Assembly: GCF_024102715.1 (NCBI RefSeq)
Contig: NZ_JAGFJM010000080.1
Coordinates: forward strand, 1-42,866
Length of the DNA: 42,866 nucleotides
Origin: Nitrosomonas communis
GTDB taxonomy: Bacteria; Pseudomonadota; Gammaproteobacteria; Burkholderiales; Nitrosomonadaceae
Reading direction: 5' to 3'
The notes under the pieces were generated by a model. It searched no databases, had not been told where the DNA came from, and was given only the letters and a program-made list of their open reading frames with translations. The translations under genes and the position numbers were made by a program. Below, piece by piece: positions 37,295-42,866 of the stretch; position 1 is the first letter of the stretch, and every line of letters begins with the position of its first letter.

Positions 37295-37322
37295 ATTGTA
37301 CTGTGTTGCAGAGAGGATTCAA
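37295..37322 (-). promoter_or_regulatory. candidate promoter of the hsd/SPARSA operon
   Basis: On the minus strand TTGAAT (37322-37317) and TACAAT (37300-37295) are 16 bases apart, about 46 bases upstream of the hsdM ATG. It matches four and five of six consensus positions. It is the only plausible promoter I see before hsdM. Confidence 0.45.
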
Positions 37323-37333
37323 TAATGCGATGA

Positions 37334-38578
37334 CTAACGCAGGGTAGAATTCTTCAACACCCAGCCATCAATCAATTCACGTAGTTCGTCAGGATGAGTG
37401 GCGGGCAGCCAGTGTTCAGAATCAACTGTAGCAAATTCCACTTGCGGCAATACTTGCAACAGGTTTTTGGTGCGCTCTGGATCGGTGATGCTGTGTCCAC
37501 CTGACTGGATGACCAAGGCAGGGCACTGCACTTCAGCAAGGGGCAGGGGGCGCATGATTTCGATCAGGTTGCTGATGTATTGTGCTGTTGGGATCACTTT
37601 GAGATCATGCTTGGGTTTGCCGTAATCTGCCAGCATTGTTTCCAACTCAGCAGGACTGGCCTCATGCACGCGCCGATCCAGTAGCTGCAGGTCCAAAGTA
37701 CCAAGTTTGCGCCGATAGAGGCTAAGCCGGTTGAGCAGTTTGATCAGCGCTACAGTAACACGCAGCAGCGGAATAAATGGCCGCAGCCGGGCGAGCACGC
37801 CCGTGACAGCTTCAGGGGCCATCGGCTCGATCAGTACCAGTCCAGCGCAGCGATCGGGATAGCGTGCGGCAAAGTTGAGCGCGATGTTGGCGCCGAGACA
37901 GTGGCCGACGATAATCGCGTGCGATTGCTGCTCGTGCTGCAGCAACTCAGCGATATCTTGACGCCATTCCTCGATGCGTGCCGGACCGCGCCAAATCGAT
38001 TCGCCATGGCCGCGCAGATCCGGGCGCAGCAGCAGCCGGTCGGCTGCTAGCTGGCTGTGCTGAGTGAAATACCACCAGCGGGTGGAATTACTGGCTGCGC
38101 CATGCAGCAGTACCAGGGGTGGGGATTGTTCGTTTTGCGGGGGTGTCCATCGCCGGTAGGTGAGCGTGACGCCGTCTTTACTCTGGAAATGCCGCTTTTC
38201 ATCCATGTGCAGCCGCCCCGTTCGTTGCAAGCGCTGCTGGACCATGCGGTGGTACAGTGACGACAACAGGGGCCGAAGCAGCGGTAAACCGATTAGCCAG
38301 GCCAGCGGTTTGAGTAACGGCACTCGCGACATCAACACAATATAGGCATCCAGTTCGGACACGACCTGTTGCTGTTCGTCCTGGACATGCAGCTCGCTCA
38401 AGGCTTTGCGCGGATCAATGCCAATCTCGCGCAGATGTTCGTCCTGCCCGCTAATGTCGAACCAGCATACTTCTTCTCCGCTTTTTCCTGCCAGTTTTTC
38501 ATAGTTCTGCCGATCCTTGATGCAACTGGGGCAGGCACCATCGTAATAGACGGTGATCTTTTTCTTTTGCTCGCTCAT
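37334..38578 (-). CDS. DCC-domain / alpha-beta hydrolase fusion protein
   Basis: A 414-residue two-domain protein. Residues 1-125 are a DCC (DUF393) thioredoxin-like domain with YYDGACPSCIKD (CxxC). From about 128 an alpha/beta hydrolase follows (LVLLHGAASNSTRWW, LRPDLRGHGES, catalytic His in DSEHWLP). The nucleophile elbow reads VGHCLGAN, so Cys replaces the usual Ser, as in dienelactone-hydrolase-like enzymes. Start ATG 38578 (agagggg about 8 bases upstream) gives the DCC start; a longer frame to 38677 would run into a repeat element. Substrate unknown. Confidence 0.83.
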   Translation of the reverse strand: MSEQKKKITVYYDGACPSCIKDRQNYEKLAGKSGEEVCWFDISGQDEHLREIGIDPRKALSELHVQDEQQQVVSELDAYIVLMSRVPLLKPLAWLIGLPLLRPLLSSLYHRMVQQRLQRTGRLHMDEKRHFQSKDGVTLTYRRWTPPQNEQSPPLVLLHGAASNSTRWWYFTQHSQLAADRLLLRPDLRGHGESIWRGPARIEEWRQDIAELLQHEQQSHAIIVGHCLGANIALNFAARYPDRCAGLVLIEPMAPEAVTGVLARLRPFIPLLRVTVALIKLLNRLSLYRRKLGTLDLQLLDRRVHEASPAELETMLADYGKPKHDLKVIPTAQYISNLIEIMRPLPLAEVQCPALVIQSGGHSITDPERTKNLLQVLPQVEFATVDSEHWLPATHPDELRELIDGWVLKNSTLR

Positions 38579-38611
38579 TATCAACCCCTCTGGTGAAAAG
38601 TCATCACTAAT

Positions 38612-38734
38612 AGACCGTTTCAGCATAACATTGACAAGAACGACAGTTGGTCTGAACCTGCCGAAGGTCAATGCCAATTGCCTGGCAGTGCGACAAGCTC
38701 ACCGCAAGCGGTAAAGGTTTTACTGGAACGATCC
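38612..38734. repeat. MITE-like element, copy B (inverted relative to copy A)
   Basis: On the minus strand it reads like copy A at 17090: ggatcgttccagtaaaacct at one end, an internal ggcattgaccttcggcaggt, and a degraded far end (agaccgtttcagcata at 38612-38627 on the plus strand). Length 123 bp against 121 for copy A. Like copy A it lies just upstream of a minus-strand gene. Confidence 0.65.
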
Positions 38735-38757
38735 GTTTGTGAGTCATGAAAACAGTT

Positions 38758-38927
38758 TTAACCCGAATATTTCATAAATTCGCGTGATGATCACGCAGGA
38801 TTTTGATTAATAGGGAAGTTTTGAGAAGGAGTGGTGTAGTGATTCATACACCCGACTGAGCAAAATCTTTCTTATTAATCAAAAGACAAGTGAGGGCACG
38901 TGCCAATTTATGAAATATTCGGGTTAA
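38758..38927. repeat. 170-bp MITE-like palindrome with perfect 23-bp terminal inverted repeats
   Basis: The ends 38758-38780 and 38905-38927 are perfect inverted repeats beginning ttaacccgaatatttc. Inside, 38801-38823 and 38861-38884 pair again almost fully (ttttgattaata core), and ggtgta/tacacc closes the centre. The whole element can fold into one long hairpin. No ORF or transposase is inside. The source IS is not identified. Confidence 0.85.
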
Positions 38928-39016
38928 GGCAAGTTTCCTGGAAAGAAAGTCATTTGTTACCATAACATGGTTCAAATAGGAAGGCGGAAAAAAGAATTTC
39001 TGGCGTTCTGGCTACC

Positions 39017-39123
39017 TTATTCCATTTCTAAATCAAAACTGACATTGTCGGCTTCACCTTGCCGTATTATTTATACTGTCTGCGGCTCGCCTTCGCGTCA
39101 TTTTTGATTTGGAAATGGAATTA
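39017..39123. repeat. 107-bp palindromic element with 27-bp inverted ends
   Basis: Arms 39017-39043 and 39097-39123 pair at 24 of 27 positions (attccattt and aaatcaaaa blocks), with a centre holding gccgtattatttatactg and gcggctcgcc. It is a third, unrelated palindrome in the same 500-bp gap. The rest of the gap up to 39208 has only the amidase ribosome site (gaggaggt). Confidence 0.75.
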
Positions 39124-39208
39124 GAAGAGAAAAGCCACCAATTTTGTTTGATCAAGCGGTACCATTTGCTGAATCCGTCACTTCATCGAAACGAATGAGG
39201 AGGTAATC

Positions 39209-40726
39209 ATGGCTGTTCCCTTACCCAATGCAGAGCAGATTCGTGAGGCCGCAAAAGAAGTAGGTGTTGTGCTGACAGACGAGGATATGAGGTCCTACAT
39301 AGGCCTCATCGCGCCTCATATTAATGCATATAATCTGGTTGATGCCCTGCCCGATGATCTGCCACAAGTCAAATATCCTCGTACCCCGGGTCATTTTCCT
39401 CCAGCGGAGGAAAATTCACGCAATGCCTGGTATGTCAGGACTGTCATTAAGGGTGCATCCACTGGTCCCTTAAAAGGCAAGAAAGTCGCGGTCAAGGATA
39501 ATGTCATGGTGGCTGGCGTACCCATGATGAATGGCTGTTCCATTCTCGAGGGTTATGTGCCAGATGTTGATGCAACGGTCGTTACCCGCTTGCTTGATGC
39601 GGGTGCTGAGATCATTGGCAAAACGCATTGCGAGTCTTATTGCATTTCTGGTGGAAGTCATACGTGTGCCAAGGGGCCAGTCCATAATCCGCACAAGAGG
39701 GGATACTCCGCTGGCGGATCTTCTTCCGGCAGCGCAGCAGTGGTGGCGCTGGGGGAAGCTGACATGGCCATCGGCGGAGACCAGGGTGGCTCGGTCCGGA
39801 TGCCTGCTGCCTGGTCGGGTATCTACGGCATGAAACCAACCTACGGTCTCGTGCCTTACACCGGCATTATGCCGATTGAGATTTTTGTCGATCATGCCGG
39901 CCCAATGACAGCAAACGTGGCGGATAACGCGCTGATGCTGGAGGTGATCGCAGGTAGGGATGGTTACGATTCCCGCCAATCTGCTACAGCGGAGCGGATC
40001 GCGTATTCACAGAGGCTTGATGGCGGCGTCAAAGGCATGAAAATTGCCATGGTGAAGGAAGGATTTGCTCGGCCGGAGTCAGAAGCAGCATCGGATGCAA
40101 AAGTGAAAAAAGCGGCTGAATTGCTGCAAAAACTGGGCGCCCAAATAGATGAAGTATCGATTCCCAGCCATCTGATTGCACCTGCGATATGGACGCCGAT
40201 TGGCGTGGAGGGAATTACGCAGACCATGATGTTTGGCAATGGTTATGGTCTGTCACGCTCGGATTTGTATGTCACCAGCTTAATCGACAAACTGCATGGC
40301 TGGCAGCAACGCGCTGATGAATTGTCCGAAACAACCAAATTATTGACTGTGCTTGGCAGCTATATTAAGAAATATCATGGCACGCATTATTATGGTAAGG
40401 CCATTAACCTGACGCGCCGGCTGACGGCTGCTTATGATGCTGTGCTGAATGAGTATGATTTGCTGCTGATGCCAACCATGCCCATGAAAGCAACAAAACT
40501 GCCATCTGCCGAGGCGAGCCGGGAAGAATATGTAGCCAGAGCAATAGAGCAAATTGGCAATACCTGCCCCTTTAACATTAGCCACCATCCAGCAATGAGC
40601 ATACCGTGCGGCATGGTGGAGGGCTTGCCAATCGGCTTGATGCTGATTGGCAAGCATTTTGACGAAGTGACGATCTATCAGGCGGCTTATGCATTCGAAC
40701 AAGCCGCTGACTGGAAAGAAATGTGA
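39209..40726 (+). CDS. Amidase (amidase-signature family)
   Basis: A 505-residue Ser-Ser-Lys amidohydrolase of the amidase-signature family. The catalytic Lys96 is in KKVAVKDNVM, the cis-Ser is in RGYSAGGSSSGSAAVVA (S171/S172) and the nucleophile Ser195 is in IGGDQGGSVRMPAAW. The N-terminal AEQIREAAKEVGVVLTDEDM and the C-terminal NISHHPAMSIPCGMVEGLPI resemble acetamidase/nitrile-pathway amidases. No signal peptide. gaggaggt lies before the ATG. Nitrile hydratase genes are not in the window, so the amide substrate is unknown. Upstream is a repeat-packed gap; downstream a 276-bp gap. Confidence 0.92.
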   Translation: MAVPLPNAEQIREAAKEVGVVLTDEDMRSYIGLIAPHINAYNLVDALPDDLPQVKYPRTPGHFPPAEENSRNAWYVRTVIKGASTGPLKGKKVAVKDNVMVAGVPMMNGCSILEGYVPDVDATVVTRLLDAGAEIIGKTHCESYCISGGSHTCAKGPVHNPHKRGYSAGGSSSGSAAVVALGEADMAIGGDQGGSVRMPAAWSGIYGMKPTYGLVPYTGIMPIEIFVDHAGPMTANVADNALMLEVIAGRDGYDSRQSATAERIAYSQRLDGGVKGMKIAMVKEGFARPESEAASDAKVKKAAELLQKLGAQIDEVSIPSHLIAPAIWTPIGVEGITQTMMFGNGYGLSRSDLYVTSLIDKLHGWQQRADELSETTKLLTVLGSYIKKYHGTHYYGKAINLTRRLTAAYDAVLNEYDLLLMPTMPMKATKLPSAEASREEYVARAIEQIGNTCPFNISHHPAMSIPCGMVEGLPIGLMLIGKHFDEVTIYQAAYAFEQAADWKEM

Positions 40727-41002
40727 TGATTTGTCGACTTCATAGATCATCAGGCCTGCAAAAAGCAAGAAATGCAATTTATGGGTGGTTTGATCCAGAA
40801 GAGATAAAAATTGTATGCATTTGCATTATTGCCCGTCCATGTATTATTTCCTAGCATCATGAGGTAAGTGCGCTAGATTGGTTTGATTCAGTCAATTGCA
40901 GCGAACGGGCATTAAAGGTGCCGTGCTTTTCATGCGCGCCCTTGATGGTCATGTGCGCAAGCTGCGTGATTATGGCAAATAGGCAAGCAAGGAGGAAAGA
41001 TG
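40727..41002. other. 276-bp intergenic with a possible gene remnant
   Basis: The frame 40887-40982 reads LQRTGIKGAVLFMRALDGHV then RKLRDYGK before TAG. This looks protein-like (helical, no rare composition) but is only 31 codons and lacks a start. It could be the 3' end of a lost gene. ggagg at 40991-40995 is the ribosome site of the next gene. No promoter or terminator is clear. Confidence 0.3.
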
Positions 41003-42319
41003 ATGTCTGTGACGCGCCGTGAATTTTTGCTGAGTGCCGGCTGGACTGCCGTTGCCGGTGCTGCGCTGCCGTTGGCTGCAACGGGCAGTAACCATGCAGC
41101 CAGTGCATTCGACTCTCATGATTGGGCTTCCGTGCGCGCGCAATTCAACTTATCGCCTGACTATATTCATCTAGCCAGTTTCTACATTGCTTCGCATCCG
41201 CGGCCAGTGCGCGAAGCCATCGAAAAATACCGTAAAGCGATAGACGAGAATCCATACCTGATGGTGAAGCAAGGAAGATTTGAGATGGCCGCACGGATTT
41301 GTGAAGCGGCAGCTGCGTACTCGGGCGGCAAAGCGGGTGAATACGCAATTACACCCAATACTACCACCGGCCTTGCGCTGGTTTATAACGGCCTGCTGCT
41401 CAAGCGTGGCCAGGAAATTCTCACCACGGTGCATGACCATTATGCGCACCACGAATCCATCCGCTTTGCTGCAGAAAAGAACGGCACCTCCTGGCGGCGT
41501 ATTGCATTGTTCGAGCAATCTTCTGCCGCAACGGAGGATGAGATCGTCGGCCGTCTGGTGAAAGCCGTTCAGGCAAATACTCGCGTGGTCGGCATTACCT
41601 GGGTGCATTCCAGCAGCGGCATACGCCTGCCGGTGCGCAAGATCGCGGATGCGCTCGGAGAAATGAATCGCCATCGTGATGAAGTTGACCGCATTCTGCT
41701 GGTAGTTGATGGGGTGCATGGCTATGGCGCGGTGGATGAATCTCTGCCAGAGTTAGGCTGTGATTTTTTGGCGGCTGGCACACACAAATGGCTACTGGCG
41801 CCGCGCGGTACCGGCATTGTCTGGGCACGTGATGCTGCCTGGGCTCAAATCCGCCCGACGGTGCCAAGCTTTATCAGCCACGAACTCATGGAGGCGTGGT
41901 TGAAAGGCGAAGTGCTCAAGGGTCCCACCCGGGCGGAGTGGGTTTCACCCGGCGGATTTTTTGCTTATGAACATCAGTGGGCGATGGCGGATGCCTTCCA
42001 GTTCCATAAAACTATTGGCCGCGTGCGTATCGCTGCGCGCATTGCTGAACTTAACAGCCTATGCAGGGAAGGACTGGCGAAAATCCCGCGCGTGACGTTG
42101 CACACGCCACGCGACAGCCAGCTTGCCGCGGGCATCATCTGCTTTGAGGTTGCCGGCATTACAGCGGAAGCGGTAGTCGACAAACTGCTTGAACGGCATA
42201 TCATTGCAAGCGTTTCACCGTACGCGACGCCATATGCACGCATTGCATTTGGCATCATGAATACCCCTGAGGAAGTGTCGGTTGCTTTGCGGGCGATTGC
42301 AGATTTGAGCGGCAAATGA
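41003..42319 (+). CDS. Class-V aminotransferase-fold protein with Tat leader (isopenicillin-N-epimerase-like)
   Basis: A 438-residue PLP enzyme of the class-V aminotransferase / isopenicillin N epimerase group. The leader SVTRREFLLSAGWTAVAGAA is a twin-arginine type signal, suggesting export after folding with PLP. Core motifs: ITPNTTTGLALVYNGL, DHYAHHESIR, VHSSSGIRLPV, the PLP Asp/His in VVDGVHGYG and the Schiff-base Lys262 in LAAGTHKWLLAPRG. ATG 41003 is preferred to 41000 because ggagg is then 7 bases away. The substrate is not predictable. Confidence 0.87.
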   Translation: MSVTRREFLLSAGWTAVAGAALPLAATGSNHAASAFDSHDWASVRAQFNLSPDYIHLASFYIASHPRPVREAIEKYRKAIDENPYLMVKQGRFEMAARICEAAAAYSGGKAGEYAITPNTTTGLALVYNGLLLKRGQEILTTVHDHYAHHESIRFAAEKNGTSWRRIALFEQSSAATEDEIVGRLVKAVQANTRVVGITWVHSSSGIRLPVRKIADALGEMNRHRDEVDRILLVVDGVHGYGAVDESLPELGCDFLAAGTHKWLLAPRGTGIVWARDAAWAQIRPTVPSFISHELMEAWLKGEVLKGPTRAEWVSPGGFFAYEHQWAMADAFQFHKTIGRVRIAARIAELNSLCREGLAKIPRVTLHTPRDSQLAAGIICFEVAGITAEAVVDKLLERHIIASVSPYATPYARIAFGIMNTPEEVSVALRAIADLSGK

Positions 42320-42415
42320 TAGAGCAGTAGCCATTCCCGCTTATATCCCACTGGTGACCAACGACAGATACAGAAATATGTAAAAGCACTACGTTGGTGC
42401 CATAGCTCAGAAATG

Positions 42416-42866
42416 CTAAACAGTTTCTGCGCTGTCGAGCACGATTAGTTCGCGTGTTGCGCGTGTCATGGCGACGTATAACAGGCATGCTTCTTCTTCA
42501 TCGCTCATGCCTGCGTCAACCTGCATGTTTGCTCTGGGAATGGCGACCAGGGGAAATTCGAGTCCTTTGCTGCTATGGAAAGTGAGCAGTCTGACGGTGT
42601 CCTGTTTTTCACTAAATTGAATAGTGTCTTTCCGGCTAAAAGGAATTCCTGCGCCTGTAAGCGCATTATTGATAGTTTTGCCTATTGGATCCCAGTGACG
42701 ATATAGTACCGCCATATCCTTCCAGGCCATTCCGTCTTGATGGGCTGCTTTCAATTGCTGCGCGATGTATCTTGCCTGTTGCGCAAGGCTGGGGAGCTTG
42801 ATCAGCAACGGTTTAGGACCTTGCCGTCCGGCAGAAACCGGCATCAGCCGCGGTGCGCTGTCTTCG
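42416..42866 (-). CDS. UvrD-like helicase, C-terminal part (5' end beyond window)
   Basis: The last 150 or so residues of an SF1A (UvrD/Rep/PcrA-like) DNA helicase. Visible: AVLYRHWDPIGKTINNAL, motif V region VRLLTFHSSKGLEFPLVAIP and motif VI LLYVAMTRATRELIVLD. The frame stays open to the window edge (reading EDSAPRLMPVSAG), so the ATG at 42844 is unlikely to be the start and the ATPase half lies outside. The protein ends soon after motif VI, as in short UvrD-like helicases. It is convergent with the aminotransferase-like gene. Confidence 0.87.
   Translation of the reverse strand, partial: EDSAPRLMPVSAGRQGPKPLLIKLPSLAQQARYIAQQLKAAHQDGMAWKDMAVLYRHWDPIGKTINNALTGAGIPFSRKDTIQFSEKQDTVRLLTFHSSKGLEFPLVAIPRANMQVDAGMSDEEEACLLYVAMTRATRELIVLDSAETV

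Noticed and set aside
38579-38677. Upstream extension of the DCC-hydrolase reading frame
   Set aside because: It runs into the MITE-like copy B and lacks a ribosome site, whereas ATG 38578 has agagggg at good spacing and starts the DCC domain properly.

Overview
The window looks like chromosome of a betaproteobacterium, most likely a Nitrosomonas-type ammonia oxidiser. This is an inference from the ftsK-lolA-rarA block, the protein flavour and the dispersed palindromic repeats; no rRNA or marker gene is present to prove it. No tRNA, rRNA, CRISPR array or complete insertion sequence was seen.

Left part (1-4211): an AttEFGH-like export operon, with an ABC ATPase cut by the window edge, a fused FtsX-type permease and an AttH/CrtC-like secreted protein. 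At 4236-10109 lies a decaying type III-like restriction locus. Only the 3' end of the methyltransferase remains, followed by an intact GHKL ATPase / STAS-like / PIN cassette, a 56-residue ORF, a frameshifted helicase-nuclease and a MntA/HepT toxin-antitoxin pair.

Middle (10198-24164): mostly housekeeping genes. They are an ankyrin-repeat envelope protein, ftsK-lolA-rarA, a CapA-like phosphoesterase, a stand-alone THUMP protein, a DUF2780 protein, an SLC13 transporter with RCK_C domains, a frameshifted Tat-signal histidine-decarboxylase-like gene, an SMR efflux pump, a 2-Cys peroxiredoxin and a ferritin-like protein.

Right-centre (24251-37249): a 13-kb defence island, all on the minus strand. 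In transcription order it is hsdM, an AlbA_2/Schlafen-like ATP-binding gene, a 45-codon copy of the hsdM 3' end, hsdS, SIR2-APAZ, short Argonaute, an orphan MNT nucleotidyltransferase, vapB, vapC and hsdR. A SPARSA-type (Sir2-APAZ plus short pAgo) abortive-infection module therefore sits inside a type I restriction operon, coupled to hsdS by a 4-base overlap. hsdM carries an in-frame DUF559 (Vsr-like) nuclease domain bracketed by palindromic repeats. hsdR carries two in-frame repeats of the same family, one just before Walker A and one just before the DEAH box.

Right end (37334-42866): a DCC-alpha/beta-hydrolase fusion with a Cys nucleophile, a 500-bp stretch packed with three unrelated palindromic elements, an amidase, a Tat-signal class-V aminotransferase-like protein and the C-terminal part of a UvrD-like helicase running off the window.
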